DNA of 41,348 nt from the NCBI GenBank assembly GCA_009731375.1, contig BJOX01000040.1, positions 414,512-455,859 of the forward strand. Direction: 5' to 3'. Source of the stretch: Paulinella micropora (lineage: Eukaryota; Cercozoa; Imbricatea; Euglyphida). How positions within the stretch are numbered: position 1 is the first letter of the stretch; each line of letters begins with the position of its first letter. The position numbers and the translations under genes were made by a program. The notes under the pieces were generated by a model. That model saw nothing but the letters and a program-made list of their open reading frames with translations, did not search any database and had not been told where the DNA came from. Below, one piece after another: positions 8,456 to 16,000 of this stretch.

Positions 8456-9160
8456 TCACCGCTTGTCCAGGCAGGACCCGTAGCTTACCACGCCAGTGAA
8501 GAGCAGTTTTGTTGCTGCAGGAATCGTCCCCGTGACGGGGGTCGGCAGCGGGCCCAAGAACAACAGCTGCAGCTTGGGCAGGCGAGACTTCTGAAGGCCT
8601 AGCGTCGGTAAGCTCACCACGAGGTCAGACGAGGTCTGTCTGGTGTACGCAAGGCGCAGAGTCTCTAGGCGGGGGAACGTCGTCCGGGACACGAATTCGC
8701 ACGCCTGGCGCAGCAGTGCCTCGTGGCCGGTTTCCATGCTCAGATCCACCAGCAGGCAGGTAGGGGGGTCGAGCGGGCCGCGGGCTTGCATGCACAGGTT
8801 TATTGAGAAACCAAAGTTATCGACATCTCCGTCGCCGACTACCAACGAGCAAAGTTGTAGCTCTAGTTGCTTTTGCAGGCTTTTCAGCGGCCAGATGTCG
8901 TTCAACTGCCTCGATGATCTGTCTATAATGATCTCCGCGATCCCGGGCGGGGGGCGCTGCGCGCCAGTGTCTGCCAAGAGCGGGTACAGCCGCGAAAGTG
9001 TCCAGCTCCTAACAAGCCCCGGCTCCGCGCCACAGAGCTCACGCAGCGCTGCTACATCCTCTCGTCTGTACAAGTAGTCGGCTATCAGCTGCCAAACAAC
9101 CACCGGCAGCAGCACCACGGGGCCATGCCGCCGCTGCTTTTTTCTGCACCGTGCCGACAT
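8456..9160 (-). CDS. F-box protein with leucine-rich C-terminal part
   Basis: The 234-residue protein starts at ATG 9160. Residues about 14-45 (VVLLPVVVWQLIADYL, then RREDVAALRELC) match an F-box: LP, a hydrophobic helix, then R-D-x-x-x-L-R-x-x-C. The rest is leucine-rich with spaced LETLRL and LPKLQLLFL segments, suggesting degenerate leucine-rich repeats for substrate binding. F-box proteins bind SKP1 and bring substrates to SCF ubiquitin ligases; viral F-box proteins redirect host protein degradation. A perfect TTTTATAAAA lies 52-61 nt upstream. A second F-box gene lies at 10545-10934. Confidence 0.6.
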   Translation of the reverse strand: MSARCRKKQRRHGPVVLLPVVVWQLIADYLYRREDVAALRELCGAEPGLVRSWTLSRLYPLLADTGAQRPPPGIAEIIIDRSSRQLNDIWPLKSLQKQLELQLCSLVVGDGDVDNFGFSINLCMQARGPLDPPTCLLVDLSMETGHEALLRQACEFVSRTTFPRLETLRLAYTRQTSSDLVVSLPTLGLQKSRLPKLQLLFLGPLPTPVTGTIPAATKLLFTGVVSYGSCLDKR

Positions 9161-9211
9161 GCAGTGACTACAACTGGGCTTTTGTTTGGGGGGTGGAGAA
9201 GGAGGGGGAAA

Positions 9212-9221
9212 TTTTATAAAA
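9212..9221 (-). promoter_or_regulatory. TATA box of the F-box gene
   Basis: The palindromic TTTTATAAAA lies 52-61 nt upstream of the ATG at 9160, flanked by G/C-rich homopolymer DNA. It is the best TATA match in this intergenic region. Confidence 0.5.
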
Positions 9222-9376
9222 GGAGGGGGGGGGGAGGGCCTTAGCTATCGCCTCTCCCCTCTCTCCTCTCTTTCTCGCTCTCTCTCCCTTCTCCCCCTTC
9301 TCTCCCCTCCTGCGCCGATGCCCGCGGAAAAGGAGGCGGGGCAATGACTAATTGTTGTACAGGCGCGGAGCTCTAC

Positions 9377-10486
9377 TTATTCGCAGTAGCTCGGCGTTTC
9401 GATGTCTCTCTCCGCAAATGACAGCTCAGGCAAGCCGCCCCGCTCCGAGCCTTCGTCCTGTGCGGCAAGTCTACGGATCGATAGCCTGCGGGTCGATAGC
9501 TTGATGCGCGGCGGCGTCGGGGACGCTGCCAATGGCAGCCTTATGAGTGGGCGATGCTCAGAGACGGGCGTTTTGGTGTAAACGTCAAGGACCGCGTGCA
9601 GTCTCGAACGACCGCCGCGCGGCCCCGCTGCCGTGCCGAAGCTGTTGTTGTTGGGAATGACTCGCGCTACGTCCAGGCGAAAGGCGCCTTGCTGCGGCGC
9701 GCTCTGGACGCGCACAGCCTGCGTTGGCCTGATGTAACGCATTGGCTCGGCATGCGAACGCTGCAGGTTCTGCAGCAGCTGTAAGGCCACGAGGTAGACC
9801 CACGGCATCGGTAGCAGGACGGACACAAAACCTAATGCCCACCCTACAAAAGGCCGCGACCCGCCGTCTGCCAGAGCCAGCCAGAGCCAGAGCACAAAGT
9901 AAAAGGCGTGCAGAACCGCACAGCATGCAGGAGCGCACTGCGAGCAGCGCAAACCCCGCGCGGCCCGCGCGCGCCGCCCGGGGTCACCCCCGCCAGCCCC
10001 GACCGACCGGCGCAGTATGCATAACTGTGAGTTGGCGCTATAGAGCAACCAGGCGCCGTACAGCTGTGCTATCAGCAAAAAGACCCTGGGCTGCCAGTAG
10101 TTTCCTGTGGCGGCAGCGAGCGCGTCCGAGGCTACGCACAGCGCTAGGCGCAGAAACCTGACTTCATGGCACGGATTGCATGCGCTCCAAGGGCCTAATC
10201 CGTACGGGTAGCGCTCTAGGCACTCTAGCCACACGTGCCAGGCCAGCGGCAATAGCAGGGATCGGTCTTCGATTTGCCGCGGCGAGGATTGCCCGTCGCT
10301 GAGAAGCAACCAAACGACCGCGTGCGCTACGGTCCAGAACCAGATGCGCAATGTCGTGAACACCGCGGTCTGCCGCCGACGTCCGCTGTCGACTCCCAGT
10401 TGCAGACAAAGCAGCCACGCCATGCCGCACATGAACGCGGCGGCTGAGGCGAGCCCGAGCTGCACCGCCACGGGGCAGCCTAACAT
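9377..10486 (-). CDS. Seven-transmembrane protein with long cytoplasmic tail
   Basis: The 369-residue protein starts at ATG 10486. Hydrophobic segments lie at about residues 8-30, 42-62, 76-90 (weaker), 109-127, 134-155, 185-206 and 212-236, giving about seven membrane spans. A basic, cysteine-containing loop (RRARAARGLRCSQCAPACC) sits before the sixth. The last 130 residues are hydrophilic and rich in Arg, Pro and Ser, as expected for a cytoplasmic tail with phosphorylation sites. The topology recalls viral GPCR-like proteins or multispan envelope proteins of the herpesvirus gM type. I see no DRY or NPxxY motif, so a receptor assignment is not supported. A TATA box lies about 40 nt upstream. 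Confidence 0.6.
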   Translation of the reverse strand: MLGCPVAVQLGLASAAAFMCGMAWLLCLQLGVDSGRRRQTAVFTTLRIWFWTVAHAVVWLLLSDGQSSPRQIEDRSLLLPLAWHVWLECLERYPYGLGPWSACNPCHEVRFLRLALCVASDALAAATGNYWQPRVFLLIAQLYGAWLLYSANSQLCILRRSVGAGGGDPGRRARAARGLRCSQCAPACCAVLHAFYFVLWLWLALADGGSRPFVGWALGFVSVLLPMPWVYLVALQLLQNLQRSHAEPMRYIRPTQAVRVQSAPQQGAFRLDVARVIPNNNSFGTAAGPRGGRSRLHAVLDVYTKTPVSEHRPLIRLPLAASPTPPRIKLSTRRLSIRRLAAQDEGSERGGLPELSFAERDIETPSYCE

Positions 10487-10523
10487 TTTTTTTTAAAGGC
10501 AGGGCGTTCGTTGGGGGATCTAA

Positions 10524-10529
10524 TTTATA
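10524..10529 (-). promoter_or_regulatory. TATA box of the seven-TM gene
   Basis: On the minus strand TATAAA (in GTATAAATTA) lies about 38-43 nt upstream of the ATG at 10486. Confidence 0.45.
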
Positions 10530-10544
10530 CTTTGTTTCTTCTGT

Positions 10545-10934
10545 TTAATAAAAGGAATTAGCAGTACAGCACCTGCCCAAATCTTGATGCGTTCTCTGAC
10601 CCGCCACTCTAAATTGTTGTTCGTCCTTTCTTGGTCGGAAGCGTACAGCCTCGCTTCGAGTACTTTTATGCTTGGCGGCCCTTGTCCAGGCATCGGCACT
10701 GAGGTAGGCCAGACTCGTCGAGGTTCTGCCGAGCGCGAGCACGTCTCGGCCGTCTAGGAACAAGCTAGTGTGCTCCAAAACCCCCGCGGGCAACGGGAAG
10801 GAGGACACCTGCCAGCTTGGTATATTTATCACGAAGTAGCCAGAGAGGTATTCAAACCACTCCCGTAACGACCCGCGGTCACAAGTGTTGTCTAGAATTT
10901 CTTGTAGCACTTTCAAAGCCGGGCCAGGAGGCAC
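10545..10934 (-). CDS. Second F-box protein, no ATG start
   Basis: This open frame of about 130 codons carries a clear F-box at its centre: FPLPAGVLEHTSLFLDGRDV followed by LALGRTSTSLAYLS and a Trp. The frame contains no methionine at all. It is open from a TAG at about 10959, and the most upstream possible start is a GTG at 10934. An ATG at about 10988 in a different frame suggests a small indel at the 5' end, or a spliced first exon. The product would bind SKP1 and recruit substrates to SCF ligases. It sits head to head with the 11011-11994 gene, which has the same problem. The TAA stop lies next to ATTAAA. Confidence 0.5.
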   Translation of the reverse strand: MPPGPALKVLQEILDNTCDRGSLREWFEYLSGYFVINIPSWQVSSFPLPAGVLEHTSLFLDGRDVLALGRTSTSLAYLSADAWTRAAKHKSTRSEAVRFRPRKDEQQFRVAGQRTHQDLGRCCTANSFY

Positions 10935-11010
10935 GGCGGCGTGCAGTTTGAGACTCGACTACCGGCCCTGGTTCTTTCGGGGGATTCATTTGTAGGTAGC
11001 TCTGCATGGT

Positions 11011-11994
11011 TTGGCAACACAGGCGGGCCTTGAAAAAAAGAGCAAGCGGCTGCCCACGCTGTCGCAGCGTAGCCAACGAGCCTTGTGTACCCATCGCCAA
11101 CTATACGCCTGGGCCAGGGAATTTACTGCCTCAGACAGGACTATGCACGTGCATGGCCAGGATGACACTGAACGTTGGGATAAACTCAATGTATTTTTTA
11201 GTTCCAGCAGGGGTACAGCACAAGCGTTTGCGCAGGACGAAGACCTGGTACTCTGCGCAGCCGTCCTGCAGGCGACCTATCAAAACTTTGAGGGGGGTCG
11301 TAGCTACACACGCACGGAGCATAAGAGGTTGGCTACCGGCGCCGGACTCCCGCAGTCGACCCCAGCCCGGTCAGGGCGGGGCACGTTGCCGCCCCCCCGA
11401 GAGCCGCATACGGCCGCCGCAGCCGCGACGGCACCTGACCTTTGGGTCCAGTATGTACAAGCTTTGTGTGACTTTATCCAGCGACAAGAGCACTTCAAGC
11501 CTACCCCGGCGGCACCCGGGACTGAGGCCTACTGGGATACGCTTGCCAGGGCACAAAGAGAAACAGTCTGTCAGAAATGCAAACGTCGTCGCCTGTCTTG
11601 CCAACACAAACCCGCGGCGACACTACACGAACGCCTCCCTGGGGAGACAGAAGCGTTCCGCGCTGCCCAAGTGCTGTATTGGTTGTATGCGCCCGCGGGT
11701 GGGCGGCCTGGCTTAGTCGCTGCCGAGGGCGCGAAAAACTCGAACAACCTAGATCACCAGAACTTGTTTAAGTTTATCCAAAATGCAAGAAACGATTCGG
11801 TCCTAGGCGACGAGGACCAAGTTAGGTGTTGGGGGATAGTTCTAAGGGCCAAGAAAAGAATTCGAACAGGTGTGTACAACCTGGACACTTTTCAAAAAGA
11901 CGACGAAACGTTTGCTGCTGCTATGACTCTGTACTTAACACACCTCTCGTCCGAAGCGGCTGGTAGTGAAGTTCATAAGCCAGCCAGGCGTTAA
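11011..11994 (+). CDS. Unknown protein with a possible CxxC zinc knuckle; start shifted
   Basis: The frame gives up to 331 residues, opening after a TAG at 10993. An ATG at 11006 lies just upstream in a different frame, so a one-base indel in the first codons is likely; the first in-frame ATG is at 11143. Visible features are an alanine- and proline-rich linker in the middle and a cysteine/histidine cluster (CQKCKRRRLSCQH) near residue 190. The C-terminal third is helical. A CxxC-plus-basic motif is also seen in the kinase-like paralogues (CGQCGKTK, CGKCHKTK), so a distant relationship is possible. No function is assigned. Confidence 0.5.
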   Translation: MATQAGLEKKSKRLPTLSQRSQRALCTHRQLYAWAREFTASDRTMHVHGQDDTERWDKLNVFFSSSRGTAQAFAQDEDLVLCAAVLQATYQNFEGGRSYTRTEHKRLATGAGLPQSTPARSGRGTLPPPREPHTAAAAATAPDLWVQYVQALCDFIQRQEHFKPTPAAPGTEAYWDTLARAQRETVCQKCKRRRLSCQHKPAATLHERLPGETEAFRAAQVLYWLYAPAGGRPGLVAAEGAKNSNNLDHQNLFKFIQNARNDSVLGDEDQVRCWGIVLRAKKRIRTGVYNLDTFQKDDETFAAAMTLYLTHLSSEAAGSEVHKPARR

Positions 11995-12116
11995 AGCGTT
12001 TGGGCTGTCGCTGAGATTTTTTTCGGCTAGTGCTTTCTCGGCCTGTGCTTGCAGCATAGCTAGCCCGAAGTTCTTCTCTCTATCCGTTTATGTTTATACT
12101 ATGACGGGATAGAGCT

Positions 12117-12122
12117 TTTATT
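12117..12122 (-). terminator. Polyadenylation signal of the BspA-like gene
   Basis: Minus-strand AATAAA lies about 107 nt past the TAA stop at 12229. Confidence 0.4.
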
Positions 12123-12162
12123 AAAACATTTCTCTAGGGGGAGAAGGGGGCGTCTAAGAACA

Positions 12163-12198
12163 GGGGAGCGGGATAGGACAGGGGAGCGGGATAGGACA
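12163..12198. repeat. 18-bp tandem repeat, two copies
   Basis: GGGGAGCGGGATAGGACA occurs at 12163-12180 and 12181-12198, just downstream of the BspA-like gene. A minus-strand AATAAA at 12122-12117 precedes it and probably ends that gene's transcript. Confidence 0.7.
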
Positions 12199-12228
12199 GG
12201 GGGGGGAAGGGCGCGCCAGGAAAGGGGC

Positions 12229-14321
12229 TTAATTTCTGTCCACCCAGTGATCATTTAGGCAGGCCTCGCGTGTTCGGGGGTTGTTGCTGCTGGCGAAGCT
12301 CTCTGGGCCGTAGCTCTGGCAGGCGAGCAGGGGCAGCTGCGCAAACGTGAAATACCCAGACTGCACGAAATCCTGGCAATTCTCCAAGAATAACGCAGGT
12401 ACGTTCCAGGCGCTGAGGTCTTGATTGAAGGAGCAGGCACCGCCGAAGAGGTAGCGGTTGTTTCCAAAGTAATTGTCTCCCGGCACTAGCGCAGAGACGT
12501 TCCAGCCGCTCAGCGGTTGATTGAAGGTCCTGGCATACTCAAAGATGCTGGTCATATGTGTGACGCGCGACATGTCCCAGCCGTTCAACGGCTGGTTGAA
12601 GTCGCGCGTGCCGGAGAAAGCCAGGGTCGCGTACTGCAGGCTGCGGGTGTCCCAGGCGTTCAGCGGCTGATTGAAGTCGCGGGCGCTATAGAAGACCCCG
12701 GCCAAGGTTTGTACTGCCGAGGTGTCCAGCGCGCTCACGTCCGAGTTGAAAGCGCGCGTGCCCCGGAAAGCATTGCGAAGCGAGGTCGCGCCCGTTGTGT
12801 TCCAGTACAGCGGTTGATTGAAGGAGCGCGATCCCCACAGGATGCCCTCGAGGCTGCCCCGCAGGTTGGCGCCGAGGTAGCTCAGGTCGCCCGTGAGGCT
12901 CTCCAGGGCCTGGAACAGGTAGCTGAAGTCGTCGACGTGCTGCAGGGCGTTGGTGCCTACCGTGGGCGCCAGGTACGTCAAAGACTCCCGACCAGTCCCA
13001 CCTCCTGGGCCAGTGTGGAACAAGCCGTTATACCAGCGCCGCTCTGGCAAGCTGGGGTACCAGGACGAACCCCTGGTCGTGACGCTGACCTGGCCCCACG
13101 AGTACACAGCCTGTAGCCTGACGCGGTCGTCGGTAAAACTCAGCAGCCCCTCCAGCACGCCCCGGATGCGCAGAGTGCGCCCGTCGGACGTAATAGAGCA
13201 CGGAGTGGGCGTGGTGCAGCTGGCGACGCCCGGTGCCTGGCTGCAATTCACGAAGCCATCGCCCGTGCCAAAGTCTGCTTGGAAGTCGTGCATGCCCACG
13301 GTTAGGTTGTTGCGCCCTGGCNNNNNNNNNNGTGCATGCCCACGGTTAGGCTGTTGCGCCCTGGCACGCTGGGGTCCAGGTAAACTACCCCAACCGAAAT
13401 CCCCGAGCACCTGTAACGGAGGACGAAGTCCTGGTCGCAGGCCAGGCCCGACATCCGTTGCCGCCGCGTGCCCTGCAGGGCCTGCACGCAGCCGAGCTGC
13501 GTGTAGTCGGCGGGTGCCGACTGCAGCCAGACCGACAGGTCGTGGCTGTAGCGCGAGGCGCCACGCAGCAGCAGGCGGTAGTCGAGCAGCTGTGACGCGT
13601 CCCAGCCGCGCAGGTCGCCGTCGAAGCCCCCCGCGTCCGCAAAAGCAGCCGTCAAGTTGATGAGCGAGCTGGTGCGCCAGCCCTCGATTCCAGCAAAGCT
13701 GCCGTTGGTGGCGGCAAAGGCGAACGACATGTCTTGCGCCGACGACACGTCCCAGCTCAACAGCCCGAGCGGCTCCAGCGAGAACGACTCGGCGAACACG
13801 TAGCTCAGGTCCTGTACCTGCCGCGTGTCGAGCGCCGACACGTCGAGCGGGCCGGCCAGCGCGTCCAGCCCGCTGAAGGAGCGGTACAGAGAAGTCAGTC
13901 CGGGGCTGCCAGGCAGTGGCGCCACGTGCGCCAGCGCCGCCAGGTTCTGCAGGTGCCGCCCCGCCGTCGCGTGCAGCTCGATCTCGCCCCAGGCATAGAT
14001 GGCCGTCAACACTGCGTCGGGGTCCTCCCCTGGCTGCTGTTCGCCGCCGCCGCAACTGCAGCAGACGCTGGCCGCGTTCTGGCCCAGCGGGCCCCAGGAG
14101 CCCAAGTACCACGAGCACATATTGTTATTGTTTTGAATGGAGCTCCAGGACGTAAAGACCCTGGCTTTCTCCCCCGCGTATTGCAGGCAAGTGTTATCCC
14201 AACCGTCTGCCCAGGCGCCCGCGTACGCATCACGACAAACCGTCGTAGGCGCATACAGCATGCTCCAGCCCAAGGCAGGCCCCGCCAGGCTCACATTGTA
14301 CTCTCCCGCCGACGCGTACAC
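12229..14321 (-). CDS. BspA-like DUF285 repeat surface protein, 5'-truncated and gapped
   Basis: The protein is a string of about 25-residue DUF285/BspA-type leucine-rich units, recognisable from repeated FNQPLNGWDMS-type blocks: RSFNQPLYWNTTG, RDFNQPLNAWDT, RDFNQPLNGWDMS, RTFNQPLSGWNVS, CSFNQDLSAWNV. The N-terminal half has more diverged units plus a cysteine-rich segment (NNNNMCSWYLG, VCCSCGGG). Such proteins are surface or adhesion proteins in bacteria and protists and are found in some protist viruses. There is no ATG or signal peptide at the 5' end: the frame is open from a TGA near 14359 with only a GTG at 14321, and the first ATG is about 20 codons in. A 10-N gap at 13322-13331 splits the gene, and both gap edges carry the same 34-nt sequence, so the frame probably runs straight through. 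Confidence 0.7.
13288..13365. other. Assembly gap flanked by a duplicated 34-nt sequence
   Basis: The 34 nt before the 10-N gap and the 34 nt after it are identical except for one T/C difference. The contig ends probably overlap and the gap is likely artificial. Alternatively they are two real repeat units (GRNNLTVGMH and GRNSLTVGMH). Confidence 0.75.
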
Positions 14322-14323
14322 GT

Positions 14324-15670
14324 GACGAGTGGAAGGCGGCGTTCCAAAGCGGCGTGCAATTATTACAAGATAAGCTCACGACCAAAGCTGTGCCAGACGC
14401 GCTGGATCTGCTAAAGAAAGCAATAGCTTTGGTTGCAAATCTGCGGTTCCCCCCAGAAACAGAATACCAATCCTTTTTGGATGTGTTGCCTCATCACGTA
14501 CAATCCACACAGTCCTGGACTCATAGCAAGGATATTCAAAAATTTGGACTAGCACACGAGAAGGGCTTTCAGGCGCTACACGACTACTCCAACCCAGCCC
14601 CGGCGAAAATCGATATGACCGCTGCGGCTGAGCAATACACAGAGCTTTTGTACCAGGTCTTTGCGTGCGGGCAGTGCGGGAAAACCAAGTCTGCCCACAA
14701 GGGAAACATCCAGGATTTCTTCCAAGAGCTTAAGACACGCTACCAAAAGCACACAATACCTGACTGGCTCCGCGCAGCCTCCGGTTTGAGCGATTGGCTT
14801 CGTCACTACCGCGATTCAGATTATTCAGGCTCGTCGTCGGGGTCTGCAGCAGGCAAAGAACTTCCACTTGTTCGTTGGGTTCAAAAGGAATCCAAGCGCA
14901 CCAATATCGTGACGTTTTTTTCTATCCCCGGTGTCGACAGCCTAGAGCTAGCACACTGCTATCTAACATGGAGCTATTTCCTGTGCATGCATAAAATTGG
15001 AGCTAGCGAGACGCGCGAAATCGCCAAGATCCACCGCAGTGTTCTGTTCTGCTATACCCAGCCCGACGACGAGGGCTTGCTAGCCAACATCGGCCTACAA
15101 AAGGAAAATGACGATTTTTTGGCTAGAGCTTGGGTACAATTGTGGAGCCTTCTGTTTCGGTACGCCGACACGCTGTGGAAATGGTCCAAGAGCAAAGCCG
15201 ACAAGGCCCGAACTCTTGAGTCTTTTTACTGCTGGCCCTGGGACCCGACGGACGTGGCCGTCTACCGCTTCGAGTTTGGCAACAAAACGCAGGTCAGGGT
15301 CCGCCTCTCGGAACCTATGCTCTTTACCAAAAAGACTCCCAAAGTCGTCCGGCGCAAGGATCTAGATATAGCAATGCGCTCACGCAAACTCCAGACCACC
15401 ACCGAGCTCGCGGCAGTATTCTACTTGTCCTTGCTGGCCAACGGAGCCAGCAGAGCTGGCCAGGCCTGTTTCGCCACGACAGCTAGACAACGAATGGCGC
15501 TGTTACCACTCTTCGACGCGATAGAAAAGACTAAACAACACATCAACTGGGAACAGACGCTTCGTGTCGCGCCCCGCGTAGCCATATACCTAGGCTTAGC
15601 GAACGGCGCGAGCAGTATTGGCCGGCTGTCCAGCATCAGTATTGGCTGGCTGTCCAGCATCAGCTCATAA
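14324..15670 (+). CDS. 5'-truncated paralogue of the kinase-like protein
   Basis: This frame of about 448 codons aligns with residues about 310 to the end of the kinase-like protein at 2598-4949. Shared blocks are AIALVANLRF, the AAEQYTELLYQVF region and the second module (TFFSIPG, then YTQPDDEG, then DVAVYRFEF). It lacks the first module and therefore the DLKPQN motif. Homology begins at about 14324, upstream of the first possible start (GTG 14354), and stops exactly where the BspA-like gene starts on the other strand. It has a CGQCGKTKS knuckle not present in the longer paralogue. The tail repeats GxxSIGRLSSIS/SIGWLSSIS. It is probably a gene fragment left by a rearrangement; whether it is expressed is unknown. 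Confidence 0.6.
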   Translation, partial: DEWKAAFQSGVQLLQDKLTTKAVPDALDLLKKAIALVANLRFPPETEYQSFLDVLPHHVQSTQSWTHSKDIQKFGLAHEKGFQALHDYSNPAPAKIDMTAAAEQYTELLYQVFACGQCGKTKSAHKGNIQDFFQELKTRYQKHTIPDWLRAASGLSDWLRHYRDSDYSGSSSGSAAGKELPLVRWVQKESKRTNIVTFFSIPGVDSLELAHCYLTWSYFLCMHKIGASETREIAKIHRSVLFCYTQPDDEGLLANIGLQKENDDFLARAWVQLWSLLFRYADTLWKWSKSKADKARTLESFYCWPWDPTDVAVYRFEFGNKTQVRVRLSEPMLFTKKTPKVVRRKDLDIAMRSRKLQTTTELAAVFYLSLLANGASRAGQACFATTARQRMALLPLFDAIEKTKQHINWEQTLRVAPRVAIYLGLANGASSIGRLSSISIGWLSSISS

Positions 15671-15875
15671 TTAAAAGAACCAAAAAGAAAAAAAGCTCTA
15701 CCCTTTTTGGCCGTATCAAACCAACTTTAGCAAAAAAAAAAGGCGTTTTGCATCTTTCCCTCCCCCCCCCCCCCCCCCCNNNNNNNNNNNNNNNNNNNNN
15801 NNNNNNNNNNNNNNNNNNNNNNNNNNNNNNNNNNNNNNNNNNNNNNNNNNNNNNNNNNNNNNNNNNNCCCCTTTG

Positions 15876-15914
<39 letters not shown>

Positions 15915-16000
15915 CCCCTTGACCCCGGCAAAAGAAGTAAAAGCAGAAAGCCACCCAAGAGGAAAAAGAAAAAGGAGCTCGAAGCGGCTCTCTCTCGCTC
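15671..16000. other. Intergenic region: poly-C, gap and (TC)n upstream of primase
   Basis: ATTAAA directly follows the stop of the truncated kinase-like gene. Then come a C run (about 15764-15779), N at 15780-15867 and a (TC)n microsatellite at about 15878-15911. The 90 nt before the primase ATG are purine-rich. No gene is seen. Confidence 0.6.
15878..15911. repeat. (TC)n microsatellite
   Basis: About 17 TC dinucleotides in a row, just right of the assembly gap and about 90 nt before the primase start. Confidence 0.9.

Noticed and set aside
12517-13660. Plus-strand frames antisense to the BspA-like gene
   Set aside because: They mirror repetitive DUF285 codons and lack independent coding features.
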